64,000 nt of DNA, taken from positions 274,837 to 338,836 of the forward strand of contig NZ_JADYTY010000001.1 in NCBI RefSeq assembly GCF_021531495.1. Reading direction: 5' to 3'. Positions 30,521 through 40,958 of this stretch are shown in pieces. The notes beneath the pieces are model-generated. The model did not search any database and had not been told where the DNA came from. It worked only from the letters and a program-made list of their open reading frames with translations. Within the stretch, counting starts at the first letter, position 1. The number at the start of each line of letters is the position of its first letter. Source of the DNA: Anaerovibrio lipolyticus. Lineage in GTDB: Bacteria > Bacillota > Negativicutes > Selenomonadales > Selenomonadaceae. Position numbers and translations under genes: made by a program.

Positions 30521-30530
30521 AACCTCACCA

Positions 30531-31088
30531 TCATTCTGACTGTTCCTGAAACAATATCATCTGCTCCTGAGTGAGAGAGTTGGTATCCGGTGCCGGCAGC
30601 TCCGGCAAATCCCCCAAATCTTTCAGGCCGAAACACTGCAGAAAGGTATCTGTTGTACCATAGAGAATCGGTCGGCCAATGGTATCCTTACGGCCCAGCT
30701 CTCTAATAAGCTCCATTTCCAAAAGCCGGGACATAATCTTCTCAATGCGGACCCCCCGAATATGCTCTATTTCCTGTTTGGTAATAGGCTGTTTAAAAGC
30801 AACAATCGATAGGGTTTCCATAGCTGCCTGAGACAAATGCTTGTCCCGCTCCTCCCCCAAGCGCTGTACATAGTCATAATAATCCATATTGGTAGCCAAT
30901 TGCCAGCCACCAGCTATCTGCTGCAGCTGCAATCCGCTGTGACGCTCCAACAGCTCCTGACGATAATTATCCAGCAGCTGCTCCAGCCTTGGACCATCAA
31001 TTTGAAGAATTTCCAGCAAGGCTCCGTGACTTACAGGCTCGCCACTAGCAAAAAGCACTGCCTCCAAAGCTCCCACCAGCCTATCCAT
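30531..31088 (-). CDS. scpB: Segregation and condensation protein B
   Basis: A 185-residue kleisin-associated winged-helix protein of the SMC-ScpAB condensin. ALEAVLFASGEPVS at the N-terminus and ALSIVAFKQPITKQEIEHIRGV-like segment (read as SIVAFKQPITKQEIE...IRGV) are diagnostic. It overlaps the scpA 3' end by eight bases, as in most Firmicutes-type genomes. Confidence 0.93.
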   Translation of the reverse strand: MDRLVGALEAVLFASGEPVSHGALLEILQIDGPRLEQLLDNYRQELLERHSGLQLQQIAGGWQLATNMDYYDYVQRLGEERDKHLSQAAMETLSIVAFKQPITKQEIEHIRGVRIEKIMSRLLEMELIRELGRKDTIGRPILYGTTDTFLQCFGLKDLGDLPELPAPDTNSLTQEQMILFQEQSE

Positions 31089-31863
31089 GCTGTACCTCCC
31101 TCTTCATGACTTCCTCTGGCTCCGCCTCTCCATGTGCAGAGGCTTTATCTTCTACATGAACCGCAATCTCTATTTCCCCATACTGATTCTGCTGATAAAC
31201 AGAAATAGTTTTCAGCTTTATCAGTTCCAGCACCGCCAAAAAGGTAGCAATCAGCTCACTGCGGCTATGACCGCTAAAGACAGCAAAAAAGTTCATTTTG
31301 CCTCCCTGCTGATGCAACCTGGAAATCAACTCCTCCATTTTTTCCTCAATGGTATATTCCTCATGGGACACCAATACTGGCGGCAGCTTCAGCTCCTGCC
31401 TTACGGCAATAACATTGGCAAAGGCCTCCACCAGCTCATGGAGGGACAACTGTCTAGGAGCCAAATGCCTAACCGGTATATCCATAGGCTCTCTGGTGAG
31501 ACACCGTCCCTGAACCTGCTGCATTTCCTCCATAACATTGCTGACTTCCTTGAATCTCTTATACTCCAGGATTCTTTCAATCAACTCCTGACGAGGATCT
31601 GCCTCCTCCTCATCCTCCTGGGACTTAGGAGGCCGAGGCAGCAGCATACGGGATTTTATCTGCACCAAAGTAGCCGCCATAATAATAAATTCACTGGTTA
31701 TCTCAATATTAAAACTGCGATACCTATCCAGATACTCTATATACTGCTCCGTAAGAGAAGCAATGGGGATATCATAAATATCTATTTTATTCTTGTCAAT
31801 CAGGTGCATCAGGAGCTCCATAGGCCCCTGAAAACACTCCAGATTGATGGAATACTGTTCCAT
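31081..31863 (-). CDS. scpA: Segregation and condensation protein A (kleisin)
   Basis: A 260-residue kleisin that bridges the SMC heads. N-terminal FQGPMELLMHLIDKNKIDI and ASLTEQYIEYLDR, then AATLVQIKSRMLLPR, are the family core; the C-terminal winged helix includes SRSELIATFLAVLELIKL. Starts eight bases after trpS. Ends with ~15 extra charged residues beyond the usual length. Confidence 0.93.
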   Translation of the reverse strand: MEQYSINLECFQGPMELLMHLIDKNKIDIYDIPIASLTEQYIEYLDRYRSFNIEITSEFIIMAATLVQIKSRMLLPRPPKSQEDEEEADPRQELIERILEYKRFKEVSNVMEEMQQVQGRCLTREPMDIPVRHLAPRQLSLHELVEAFANVIAVRQELKLPPVLVSHEEYTIEEKMEELISRLHQQGGKMNFFAVFSGHSRSELIATFLAVLELIKLKTISVYQQNQYGEIEIAVHVEDKASAHGEAEPEEVMKREVQHG

Positions 31864-31871
31864 TTTTCTAT

Positions 31872-32960
31872 TTAGCCCCTATACTTGGCAGCCTGAGCCT
31901 CAATCAAATCCTTATCAGCAAAATAGTTAATCTGCATAGCATTCTTAACATCCTGCAGAGTTGCCTCAGCCACCTCTCTAGCCTTGTCACTGCCAGCCTT
32001 GAGAATATCATATACAGCAGCAATATCCTTCTCGTACTCACGACGACGGGCACGAATAGGCTCCAGCTCTGCCTGAACAATGCTGTTCAGGAAACGCTTA
32101 ATCTTTACATCCCCCAAACCGCCACGGGTATAATGCTCCTTCAACTCATCCAGATTCTTGTACTCTGGCAGATACTTGGCAAAATCCTCTGGCTTGCTGA
32201 AAGCATCCAAATAAGTAAATACAGTATTGCCCTCCAGATGACCTGGATCAGATATCTTGATATGAGTAGGATCTGTATACATATTCATAATCTTCTGCTG
32301 AACAGTCTTTTCATCATCAGAAAGATAAATACAATTGCCCAAAGACTTACTCATCTTGGCCTTGCCATCCGTACCTGGCAAACGACGACAAATATCATTG
32401 TCTGGCAGCATAATATCAGGCTCCACCAAGGCATCAGTATTGTAAATACGGTTAAAGCTGCGTACAATCTCCTTGGTCTGCTCCAGCATAGGCAGCTGAT
32501 CCTCACCTACTGGCACAAGAGTAGCCTTAAAGGCAGTAATATCTGCCGCCTGACTGATAGGATAGCAGAAGAAACCTACTGGAATACTGCCACCAAAGCC
32601 ACGCATCTGAATCTCAGATTTTACGGTAGGATTACGCTGAACACGGGAAACAGTAACCAAATTCATGTAGTAGAAGCTCAGCTCTGTCAGCTGTGGCACC
32701 ATAGACTGAATAAACAGGGTAGATTTTGCTGGGTCCAGTCCTACAGAAAGATAGTCCAAAGCTACCTCGATAATGTTCTGACGAACCTTCTCTGGATTGT
32801 CAAAATTATCCGTCAAAGCCTGGGCATCAGCAATCATGATATAAATATCATCAAACTCGCCGGAGTTCTGCAGCTCAACTCTCCGCTTCAAAGAACCTAC
32901 ATAATGTCCCATATGAAGCTTGCCTGTTGGTCTGTCACCTGTTAAAATAATCTTTTTCAT
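31872..32960 (-). CDS. trpS: Tryptophanyl-tRNA synthetase
   Basis: A 362-residue class I synthetase charging tRNA-Trp. HIGH-type motif [10 protein letters not shown] (about 13-22) and KMSKS motif [11 protein letters not shown] (about 200). The N-terminal TGDRPTGK replaces the common SGIQPSG, as in the second TrpRS subgroup of Firmicutes. GGAGG precedes the ATG. No T-box was found in the 77-base gap upstream. Confidence 0.94.
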   Translation of the reverse strand: MKKIILTGDRPTGKLHMGHYVGSLKRRVELQNSGEFDDIYIMIADAQALTDNFDNPEKVRQNIIEVALDYLSVGLDPAKSTLFIQSMVPQLTELSFYYMNLVTVSRVQRNPTVKSEIQMRGFGGSIPVGFFCYPISQAADITAFKATLVPVGEDQLPMLEQTKEIVRSFNRIYNTDALVEPDIMLPDNDICRRLPGTDGKAKMSKSLGNCIYLSDDEKTVQQKIMNMYTDPTHIKISDPGHLEGNTVFTYLDAFSKPEDFAKYLPEYKNLDELKEHYTRGGLGDVKIKRFLNSIVQAELEPIRARRREYEKDIAAVYDILKAGSDKAREVAEATLQDVKNAMQINYFADKDLIEAQAAKYRG

Positions 32961-33037
32961 CTTGCGAAAATCCTCCCCATCTGTAGTCTGCTATAACTTC
33001 CTTTATACCAATGATAAAGTTCTCAGACTAGCCATTT

Positions 33038-33661
33038 TTAAATTATAACCCCTATAATAAGATTAAATACACTTAACACCAGTCTCTGCAATGGTATCAA
33101 AATCATGGTCAAAAACGGTGTCATCATCAAAAATATTAAAATTATAAAACTGTACCGCTCCAAGGACATCAGCTTATAGGCCAGCCTACCCGGCAGCAGC
33201 ACCATCAATACTTTGGAACCATCCAAAGGTGGCAATGGCAGCATATTGAAAATAGCAAAGTTAATATTAAACAGTACCATCATGGACAATACCAGCCGTA
33301 CTCCCTCAGAAAACATCCCCAGCTTAAACAGTACCGCCATGGCCAGCAAGGAAATAAAGGCCACAATCAGATTAGCCACTGGGCCTGCCACTGCTACCAG
33401 CAGCTCCCCCTGTCGCCAATTACGGAAATTTCTGGCATTGATCATTACAGGCTTGGCCCAGCCAAAGCGGACTACCAACAACATAATCAATCCGATGGGA
33501 TCTATATGAGCCATTGGATTCAAGGTAAGCCTCCCTGTCATTCTAGGGGTAAAATCGCCCATAACATCTGCTGCCTTAGCATGGGCATATTCATGTATTA
33601 CCAAAGCAATTACCAAGCCCGGCAGACCGGCTATAAGCCCTGTTAGGCTAAAATCAAACAT
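33038..33661 (-). CDS. Site-2 protease family M50 metalloprotease
   Basis: A 207-residue multi-pass membrane protease. HEYAH (HExxH zinc motif, residues 23-27) lies in the first helix and LPLPPLDGSKV provides the third ligand aspartate. It is the short, PDZ-less type often placed next to scpA or trpS in Firmicutes-like genomes; substrates unknown. Four to five hydrophobic segments are visible. Confidence 0.88.
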   Translation of the reverse strand: MFDFSLTGLIAGLPGLVIALVIHEYAHAKAADVMGDFTPRMTGRLTLNPMAHIDPIGLIMLLVVRFGWAKPVMINARNFRNWRQGELLVAVAGPVANLIVAFISLLAMAVLFKLGMFSEGVRLVLSMMVLFNINFAIFNMLPLPPLDGSKVLMVLLPGRLAYKLMSLERYSFIILIFLMMTPFLTMILIPLQRLVLSVFNLIIGVII

Positions 33662-33721
33662 AAAATCCTCCTGTCATTTCCAGACCACCCATATACCGCT
33701 GGACACAGTCTGGATTTCTGC

Positions 33722-34264
33722 TTATTTCTGCAGCTCTCTATAAAGCAAAATCGCAACTATAGACTTGGCATCACAAATCTCTCCAGATTTTACCTTTGCC
33801 ATAGCCTCATCCATAGTCAGCAATACCACATTGATAAATTCATCCTCATCAGTATGCTGCTTGCCCGGGGTCAAACCATCTGCTGCATAAACATAGATAA
33901 ACTCATTGGAAAAACCTACCGTTGTAGCCAACTTAGTGAGGAAATGATACTTATCTGCCTCATAGCCGGTTTCCTCAGAAAGCTCCCGCTTAGCGCACAC
34001 CAAAGGCTCCTCGTCCACAGCATCCAGCTTGCCTGCTGGAATTTCCAAGGTTACCTGCTGAATAGGGTAACGATATTGACGGACAAAAATCATCCGGCCA
34101 TCTGGCAGTACCGGCAAAACAGCAGCTGCGCCGGGATGCTTTATCCACTCCCGCACAGATTTATTGCCATTAGGCAGCTCCACATAATCTCTCTTTACAT
34201 GCAGCAAAGTACCATCAAAAATATCCTCACTACTTAACTTTTTTTCAATCAAATCTTCATCCAT
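33722..34264 (-). CDS. NUDIX hydrolase, ADP-ribose pyrophosphatase type
   Basis: A 180-residue NUDIX protein resembling NudF/YqkG that splits ADP-ribose to AMP and ribose 5-phosphate. Nudix box: AGKLDAVDEEP...AKRELSEETGYEA (about residues 86-111); FVRQYRYPIQQ precedes it as in the ADPRase group. ATG at 34264, within the end of recN (eight-base overlap), has AGAGGAG upstream; the frame continues to 34303 but is unlikely to be used. Confidence 0.88.
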   Translation of the reverse strand: MDEDLIEKKLSSEDIFDGTLLHVKRDYVELPNGNKSVREWIKHPGAAAVLPVLPDGRMIFVRQYRYPIQQVTLEIPAGKLDAVDEEPLVCAKRELSEETGYEADKYHFLTKLATTVGFSNEFIYVYAADGLTPGKQHTDEDEFINVVLLTMDEAMAKVKSGEICDAKSIVAILLYRELQK

Positions 34265-35966
34265 TTTTCTTGTACTCCTCTTTCTTAACACCTGCATAGG
34301 CAATCATTTCTCTGGCATTATCCAAAGATGCCGATGACACATTGGCTCCAGAGGCCATTCTGGCAATTTCATTAACCCGCTCCCCAGTGGTTAGAGGATG
34401 AATAACGGTTGAGGTCTGATTGTCAATAACATGCTTGCTAATATATAAATGGGTATCTGCCATACAGGCAATCTGTGGCAGATGGGTAATACACAATACC
34501 TGACGATGAGCAGCCACCATAGCAATCCTCTCTGCCACCATCTGGGCGGTTCGACCACCAATACCAGTATCTATTTCATCAAATACCATGCTGGCTGGTG
34601 AACCATCTCTATTGGCCGTAACAGTCTTGATAGCCAAGGCAATACGGGAAAGCTCGCCACCAGAGGCCACCTTTTGGATGGAACGAGGCTCCTGCCCCGG
34701 ATTAGCTGAGAAGAGAATAGCCAGTTTGTCACAGCCATTGGCAGACAATTCCTGACCTGACTCCACCTGTATCTGGAATCTGGCATTGGCCATGCCCAAG
34801 GCCTGCAAATGCTTTTCTATCCCCTGAGACAATTTACCTGCTACAGTTTGGCGCAAAGCAGAAATTTCCTTTGCCCTCTGGGCGGCAGTCTGCTTTTTCT
34901 CCTCCAGCTCCTGTTGCAACTGAGCTATATCTTCATCGTAGTTTTCAATGCTGTCCAATTCCTGACGGCATTTTTCCCCATGAGCCAGCACAGCCTTAAC
35001 ATCAGCACCATATTTCTTCCGCAGCTTATCTATAACATCCATACGGCTTTGGAGCTGATCCAAAAGGCGAGGATCAAATTCCAAGGAATCCATATAATCC
35101 CTTACCTCATAGCCAGCTTCCTTAATCTGCACGGTTGCCTCACTAAGGATTTCAATAACTCCCTCCAGAGAATCATCAAAACGATTCAGTCCTCGCAGGC
35201 TTTCCACAGCCTCCTCCAGACCGCTGACTACCCCAATGCCATTAGCACCGCCGCCATATAAAAGCTGACAGGCATTACTGCCATAACGGGAAATCTTCTC
35301 CCCATTAGTCATTTTGTCAATACGGCGCTGCAGCTCCTCGTCCTCACCCTCCTGCAGTTGGGCAGATTCAATTTCCTGCAGCTGCCACCGCAGCATATCC
35401 TGACGCTGAGCATAATCCTGACAAGCCGCCTGCTTGTCCTCCAAAGCCTGATTAGCCTCCCGATAAGCGGCATAACGCTTTTTATATTCCCCTAAAGCCT
35501 TCATCAGCTCCTGGTTACTGCCATCCACCAAATCCAGCTGATTCTCCTGCTTTAACAGAGACAGGTTTTCATTCTGACCATGAATATCCACCAGCAGCGT
35601 TCCCAGCTTTTTCAAAACAGCCAAGGTAGTATGACTGCCATTAATGAGAATACTGCCTCGGCCAGCAGCGGTTATCTGTCGGGTAATAATCAGCTCATCC
35701 CCATCAGTATTTATCAATTGCTGATGAAGATATTCCTTTACTGCCGGCTGCTGTTCCAAGCTAAAAACAGCCTCCACCCGCATCCATTCACAACCGGTGC
35801 GAATCATATCCGTAGTCAGCCTTCGGCCCAGCATAGCCCCCAAAGCATCTATAAGAATGGATTTACCAGCGCCTGTTTCACCCGTAAGAATATTCAATCC
35901 CTTATCAAATTCAATCTGGACATGCTCCAGCAGAGCAAAATTCCAAACAGTCAATGTATTAAGCAT
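34257..35966 (-). CDS. recN: DNA repair protein RecN
   Basis: A 569-residue SMC-like ATPase acting in double-strand break repair. Walker A ILTGETGAGKSILID (about 26-40), long coiled-coil arms, signature KVASGGELSRIALAIK (about 435) and Walker B SMVFDEIDTGIGG. Part of the conserved argR-recN order. Confidence 0.95.
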   Translation of the reverse strand: MLNTLTVWNFALLEHVQIEFDKGLNILTGETGAGKSILIDALGAMLGRRLTTDMIRTGCEWMRVEAVFSLEQQPAVKEYLHQQLINTDGDELIITRQITAAGRGSILINGSHTTLAVLKKLGTLLVDIHGQNENLSLLKQENQLDLVDGSNQELMKALGEYKKRYAAYREANQALEDKQAACQDYAQRQDMLRWQLQEIESAQLQEGEDEELQRRIDKMTNGEKISRYGSNACQLLYGGGANGIGVVSGLEEAVESLRGLNRFDDSLEGVIEILSEATVQIKEAGYEVRDYMDSLEFDPRLLDQLQSRMDVIDKLRKKYGADVKAVLAHGEKCRQELDSIENYDEDIAQLQQELEEKKQTAAQRAKEISALRQTVAGKLSQGIEKHLQALGMANARFQIQVESGQELSANGCDKLAILFSANPGQEPRSIQKVASGGELSRIALAIKTVTANRDGSPASMVFDEIDTGIGGRTAQMVAERIAMVAAHRQVLCITHLPQIACMADTHLYISKHVIDNQTSTVIHPLTTGERVNEIARMASGANVSSASLDNAREMIAYAGVKKEEYKKNG

Positions 35967-35985
35967 AAAAGTCCCCTACTCTGGC

Positions 35986-36444
35986 TCACTCGCTGGTAAT
36001 CATATTTCTCATATGCTCAGCCACATCCTGGGCAGACACACCCTGCTTTACGATTACCAAAATTGTATCATCTCCTGCCACAGTGCCAATCAGTTCTGGC
36101 CAATGAGCATTATCCAAGGCAAAAGCCACTGTCCCACCTGCACCAGGATGAGTCTTTATAACAATCAAATTGCCACTGGACTCTATATGGGTTACCACAT
36201 CCTGAAAAATTTTCTTCATCTTCACCTCAGAATGAGCTCTTTGCAAATCTTTTGGAAAAGCATATCTGTATTTGCCCCGTCCATATGGCACCTTTACCAA
36301 ATGCAGCTCCTTAATATCTCTGGATACAGTAGCCTGGGTAACATCTATTTTCTGTTCCCGCAGAATAGCTGCCAGCTCCTCCTGCGTTTCAATGCTCTGG
36401 GCCTCTACAATCGCCTTGATTTTTGCTTGTCGGTAATTTTTCAC
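35986..36444 (-). CDS. argR: Arginine repressor ArgR
   Basis: A 152-residue arginine-responsive hexameric regulator. N-terminal winged helix with TQATVSRDIKELHLVKV-type recognition helix, and C-terminal arginine-binding domain with HPGAGGTVAFALDNA and GTVAGDDTILVI. GTG at 36444, preceded by GGGGTGA, gives the usual length; an upstream ATG at 36468 would add eight unconserved residues. No arginine genes are in the window. Confidence 0.93.
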   Translation of the reverse strand: MKNYRQAKIKAIVEAQSIETQEELAAILREQKIDVTQATVSRDIKELHLVKVPYGRGKYRYAFPKDLQRAHSEVKMKKIFQDVVTHIESSGNLIVIKTHPGAGGTVAFALDNAHWPELIGTVAGDDTILVIVKQGVSAQDVAEHMRNMITSE

Positions 36445-36519
36445 TGCTCTCACCCCGTCAAACCACATTTTGCCTTACGGCTCATTTACATTCTTTTATA
36501 TAATCTTACTATCCTCTAA

Positions 36520-37371
36520 TCATAAGCTGCGCCACAATTTATTCTTCAAGGTGTAATAATAATTTCGATCCTCAAACTTAATAATTTTGGCGGCATTTTT
36601 TGCTTTGCGAACAGTTATCTCATCCCCTGGCATCAAGGGATAGCTCTCCTGCCCATCCAGAGTAATCTGAATATCCTGATGTACAGCAGCAATATGTATC
36701 CGTACATAGTCCTCATCGGAGATAACCATAGGACGCACCTCCAAAGTATGAGGACAGATAGGCGTAATCAGCAGTGCCTTCACGGCAGGATTGATTACCG
36801 GACCACCAGCAGATAAGGAATAAGCTGTGGAGCCTGTTGCCGTGGAAACAATAACTCCATCTGCCTTATAATCCGTCATGCGGCAGCCATTCACGCTAAC
36901 ACCTAGATGCAGCATTCTGGACACACCACCCTTGCCAATAACAATATCGTTCAGGGCATGTCCCAAAAATTTCTTTTCCCCACGACTATACTGAGCGCTG
37001 GAAATAACCGTGCGTTCTTCTATATAGTACTGATTATCCAGCAGTTTTTGCAGCCTGCTTTCCAGCTCTGGCACCTCAATATCCGCCAAAAAACCCACAT
37101 TGCCAATATTAATACCACAGCAGGGAATATCCTTGGCATAAAGCTGACGGCAGACTCCTAACAGAGTGCCGTCCCCCCCTATGCTTAAACCAATATCCGC
37201 ATTCTGGATATCCTTATTTTTAACTGCCAGTTCCGGATAGCCAAATTTTTCTGCTGGCTCCCTCAGCATAACCAGCCGAACATCCTTATCAGCAAAAAAA
37301 TCCTTAATACGCTCTAACACGCCAGCAGATTCTATTTTTTCTGTATTTGGAAAAACAGCTATTGTTTTCAT
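36520..37371 (-). CDS. nadK: NAD kinase
   Basis: A 283-residue cytosolic kinase making NADP. GGDGTLLG (about residues 66-73) is the phosphate-donor loop; NDIVIGKGG and SGSTAYSLSAGGP-like TGSTAYSLSAGGPVI follow. Overlaps tlyA by four bases. Confidence 0.95.
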   Translation of the reverse strand: MKTIAVFPNTEKIESAGVLERIKDFFADKDVRLVMLREPAEKFGYPELAVKNKDIQNADIGLSIGGDGTLLGVCRQLYAKDIPCCGINIGNVGFLADIEVPELESRLQKLLDNQYYIEERTVISSAQYSRGEKKFLGHALNDIVIGKGGVSRMLHLGVSVNGCRMTDYKADGVIVSTATGSTAYSLSAGGPVINPAVKALLITPICPHTLEVRPMVISDEDYVRIHIAAVHQDIQITLDGQESYPLMPGDEITVRKAKNAAKIIKFEDRNYYYTLKNKLWRSL

Positions 37372-38180
37372 TTATCCAATGCTCCATGAGCTGCCTGCAC
37401 TGTAGACAATACTAACTCATCGGTAACACCATCTACCGCGGCAGCATCCTTGCTTAGCCAGATTAGATACTCAATATTGCCCTCAGGGCCTTTCACAGGT
37501 GAAAAGGTCAAGGCCTTAGGCACCAGCTCCATCTGGCGCACCAGTGATACAATCCGGAAAATAACCTCCTCATGTACCTTGGCATCCCTTACAACGCCCT
37601 TTTTGCCAACCTTTTCCCGGCCAGCCTCAAACTGAGGCTTAATCAAAGCTACAATTTCACCAGCAGGCTGCAGCATAGCCTTCACCGCTGGCAATACCTT
37701 CTCCAAAGAAATAAATGCCACATCTATGGATGCCAAATCCACTGGCTGGCCCAATTGTTCAGGGGTAACATTGCGCACATTGGTGCGCTCCATATTAACC
37801 ACCCGTTCATCAGTACGAAGACTCCAGGCCAGCTGTCCATAGCCTACATCAATGGCGAAAACCTTGATAGCACCATTTTGCAACATACAGTCAGTAAATC
37901 CCCCTGTAGAGGCTCCAATATCTGCTGCCACCTTGCCTTGCAGGGATACACCAAATTCCTTAATGGCCTTTTCCAGCTTCAGGCCGCCTCGGCTTACATA
38001 AGGCAGGTCATTACCCAAAAGGCGAATCTCTGCCTCCGGCTTAACCATAGTGCCTGCCTTATCTATTTTCTGACCATCCACCAGCACCAAACCAGCCATG
38101 ATGGTGGTTTTTGCCCGCTCTCTGCTCTGGACAAGATTTCTCTTGACCAGCAGCACATCCAGTCTTTCCTTAGCCATCAA
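37368..38180 (-). CDS. tlyA: TlyA family rRNA 2'-O-methyltransferase
   Basis: A 270-residue protein with an N-terminal S4 RNA-binding domain (RLDVLLVKRNLVQSRERAK) and a Rossmann methyltransferase domain with AADIGASTGGFTDCML (about 85-100). Homologues methylate ribosomal RNA; haemolysin activity is a historical label. Linked to dxs and nadK by four-base overlaps, an arrangement usual in Firmicutes. Confidence 0.92.
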   Translation of the reverse strand: MMAKERLDVLLVKRNLVQSRERAKTTIMAGLVLVDGQKIDKAGTMVKPEAEIRLLGNDLPYVSRGGLKLEKAIKEFGVSLQGKVAADIGASTGGFTDCMLQNGAIKVFAIDVGYGQLAWSLRTDERVVNMERTNVRNVTPEQLGQPVDLASIDVAFISLEKVLPAVKAMLQPAGEIVALIKPQFEAGREKVGKKGVVRDAKVHEEVIFRIVSLVRQMELVPKALTFSPVKGPEGNIEYLIWLSKDAAAVDGVTDELVLSTVQAAHGALDK

Positions 38181-40063
38181 TCTATACCACCAATTTTTTC
38201 TACAATTCTATCTGCCAGCTGCTGTGGCAACAAACCACACAGCTCCAAAAGCTCAGGGCAGGAACCCTGTTCCACAAATTCATCTGGAATACCAAAACGC
38301 AGAGTAGGCAGCATATGATTAGTATCTGCCAAATACTCCAGCACAGCAGAACCAAAACCACCTGCCAAAGCATTTTCCTCCAGAGTTACCAACAGCTTTG
38401 GTTTCTTGGCCAAAACCTGCTCCAACAGCTCCCTATCCAATGGCTTAACAAACCGCATATTTACTACAGTGGTTTTGATATTAGCCATATTAAGGATCTC
38501 TGCTGCCTGCACGGCCTTTAGCACCATACTTCCCACAGCCAACAGCACTACCCCGCTGCCATCTCCAGAAAGGATTTCTCCCTTGCCAATAGGCAGCTTC
38601 TCCAGCTCTTCCTCCAAAGGAGTACCAGTAGCACTGCCTCTTGGATAACGCACTGCCGATGGCCCCTCATATTGAGAGGCTGTATACAGCATATGCCGCA
38701 GCTCGTTTTCATCCTTAGGAGCCATAATCACCATATGAGGTATATGCCGCAAATAGGAATAATCAAATACCCCATGATGGGTAGGCCCATCTGCTCCTAC
38801 CAGACCTGCTCTGTCCAGACACAGGGTTACTGGCAGCTCCTGCAGGCAAATATCATGAACCACCTGATCATAGGCTCTCTGAGCAAAGGTAGAATACAGG
38901 GCCACCATAGGATGGGCGCCTGCTGCAGCCATCCCAGCTGCCATGGTTACTGCATTTTCTTCAGCAATACCCACATCAAAAAACCTTTCTGGGAACTGCT
39001 GGGCAAAGGCCTTTAAACCTGTTCCTGAAGGCATTGCCGCCGTAATCGCCACAATATCATGGTTCTGCCAGCCCAGCTCGATCATGGTCTGGCTAAATAT
39101 ATCCGTATAGGATGGCGGAGCATCCTGCTTTTTAATTACCTGGCCATTAGCCTTGTTGAATCGGCTGATACCATGAAATTTATTAGGATTTTCCTCAGCT
39201 GGCAAATAGCCCTTACCCTTATGAGTGCGGACATGAACCAGCACCGGTCCCTCCACCTGGGGAAGCTGGCGGAAAACATCCTGCATAGCCTGAATATTAT
39301 GACCATCCAAAGGCCCAATATAGTTAAAACCCAATTCCTCAAACCAGCTGCCAGAGCTGATAGCTGCTTTCACGCCATCCTTCAGGCATTCTGCTGTTTT
39401 GAAAACAGTCTCCCCTATGCGAGGGATATTCCGCAAAAATCCCTCAATATCCTTTTTCGCCTTGGCATACTGAGGAGCCAGCTTGATTCTGGATAGGTAT
39501 TCTGACAGGGCCCCTACATTTTTGTCTATGGACATCTCGTTGTCATTAAGGATTACCACCAGACGACGACCAGAAGCACCAGCAGAATTAAGTCCCTCAT
39601 AGGCCTCACCGCCAGTTAAAGCCCCATCCCCAATAATGGCAATAACATTGTAGTCCTTGCCTTCCAGATCCCTGACAATGGACATACCTACGGCAGCAGA
39701 AATAGAGGTGCTGGCATGACCAACACCAAAAGCATCACAATCGGATTCCTTCCGCTTAGGAAAACCAGTTATACCATGAAGCTGGCGCAGGGTATGAAAT
39801 CTATCCTTACGACCAGTCAATATCTTATGGGAATAGGCTTGATGCCCCACATCCCAGATAATCTTATCCTGTTGAGGGTTAAATACACTGTACAATGCCA
39901 GTGTCAAATCCACTGTTCCCAGACTTGGTGCCAAATGCCCCCCATTATCGGCACAGGTATCTATAATCATCCGTCGCAGCTCACCTGACAGATTCTTTAG
40001 CTGGGACAGAGACAATCTTTGTATATCTCCGGGACACTTTATCCCATCCAGTATCTGCTCCAA
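38177..40063 (-). CDS. dxs: 1-deoxy-D-xylulose-5-phosphate synthase
   Basis: A 628-residue thiamine-diphosphate transketolase-like enzyme joining pyruvate and glyceraldehyde 3-phosphate. ThDP motif GDGALTGGEAYEGLN (about 150-164), catalytic His in DVGHQAYSHK, and second-half ITAAMPSGTGL. Its product feeds isoprenoids (ispA next door) and the thiazole of thiamine (thiG in this window). Confidence 0.96.
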   Translation of the reverse strand: MEQILDGIKCPGDIQRLSLSQLKNLSGELRRMIIDTCADNGGHLAPSLGTVDLTLALYSVFNPQQDKIIWDVGHQAYSHKILTGRKDRFHTLRQLHGITGFPKRKESDCDAFGVGHASTSISAAVGMSIVRDLEGKDYNVIAIIGDGALTGGEAYEGLNSAGASGRRLVVILNDNEMSIDKNVGALSEYLSRIKLAPQYAKAKKDIEGFLRNIPRIGETVFKTAECLKDGVKAAISSGSWFEELGFNYIGPLDGHNIQAMQDVFRQLPQVEGPVLVHVRTHKGKGYLPAEENPNKFHGISRFNKANGQVIKKQDAPPSYTDIFSQTMIELGWQNHDIVAITAAMPSGTGLKAFAQQFPERFFDVGIAEENAVTMAAGMAAAGAHPMVALYSTFAQRAYDQVVHDICLQELPVTLCLDRAGLVGADGPTHHGVFDYSYLRHIPHMVIMAPKDENELRHMLYTASQYEGPSAVRYPRGSATGTPLEEELEKLPIGKGEILSGDGSGVVLLAVGSMVLKAVQAAEILNMANIKTTVVNMRFVKPLDRELLEQVLAKKPKLLVTLEENALAGGFGSAVLEYLADTNHMLPTLRFGIPDEFVEQGSCPELLELCGLLPQQLADRIVEKIGGID

Positions 40064-40079
40064 AAAGCTCTCCCCTTTT

Positions 40080-40958
40080 TTATTTATTACGCTCCAAAAG
40101 CATCTCTACCAGCTCTTTCAGGAAAGATGCCTTGTCCCCAAATACTTCCAAGGCCTCCACTGCCTGAGCCACAGTATCAGCAGCCAGACGACGAGCCTCC
40201 TCCAAGGAGGTCAGGGTTACATAGGTAGACTTGTCATTGCGCTCATCACTGCCTACCGGCTTGCCAATAACAGCTTCATCCCCTACCACATCCAAAATAT
40301 CATCGGTAATCTGGAACGCCAAACCAAAGCAATCAGCATAGGTAGTCAAGGCCTCCAGCTGCTTCTCGTCAGCCTGAGCCATAATAGCACCACTGCGGAT
40401 AGCCGCTCTGAACAATGCACCTGTTTTGCCCATATGCATTTTCCGCAGTTCCTCCATGGAAATTCGTTTTCCTTCGGACAGCATATCAATAACCTGTCCC
40501 CCTACCATGCCATTAGGGCCGGCAGCAATACTCATTTCCTTCACAACCTGCAGCAAAAGCTCCGCAGATACATGGGGCTGACGAAGGATAACCTCAAAAG
40601 CCTGTGTCAGCAGGGCATCCCCCGCCAAAATGGCCATGGCCTCACCATAAACCTTATGGTTGGTCAGCTTGCCACGACGATAATCATCGTTATCCATAGC
40701 TGGCAAATCATCATGAATCAAGGAATAGGTATGAATCATCTCTATACCACAGGCAGCCTGAACAAAATCAGTTCCCTTGGCTCCTACAGCATCTGCTGCC
40801 GCCATTAATAGAATAGGACGCAATCTCTTGCCTCCAGCAGTAAGGCTGTATTCCATAGAAGCTGCCAGCTCAGGCACCAGTGCCTTATCCTTGCCCAGCT
40901 CCTTTACCAAAGCTTCCTCAACCAGCTTGATACGCTCATTCCACTGCTTTTTATCCAT
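40080..40958 (-). CDS. ispA: Polyprenyl (farnesyl-type) diphosphate synthase
   Basis: A 292-residue prenyltransferase. First aspartate motif LIHDDLPAMDNDD (DDxxxxD, about 80-92) and second motif QITDDILDVVGD. The four residues between the first Asp pairs mark the short-chain bacterial FPP type, though GGPP output cannot be excluded. It overlaps xseB by one base. Confidence 0.93.
   Translation of the reverse strand: MDKKQWNERIKLVEEALVKELGKDKALVPELAASMEYSLTAGGKRLRPILLMAAADAVGAKGTDFVQAACGIEMIHTYSLIHDDLPAMDNDDYRRGKLTNHKVYGEAMAILAGDALLTQAFEVILRQPHVSAELLLQVVKEMSIAAGPNGMVGGQVIDMLSEGKRISMEELRKMHMGKTGALFRAAIRSGAIMAQADEKQLEALTTYADCFGLAFQITDDILDVVGDEAVIGKPVGSDERNDKSTYVTLTSLEEARRLAADTVAQAVEALEVFGDKASFLKELVEMLLERNK

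Noticed and set aside
32961..33037. T-box or trp leader before trpS
   Set aside because: Only 77 bases between genes, no T-box core and no terminator.
33670..33712. Hairpin CCAGAC/GTCTGG before the M50 protease gene
   Set aside because: Short stem, large loop, no T-run; not enough to call a terminator.
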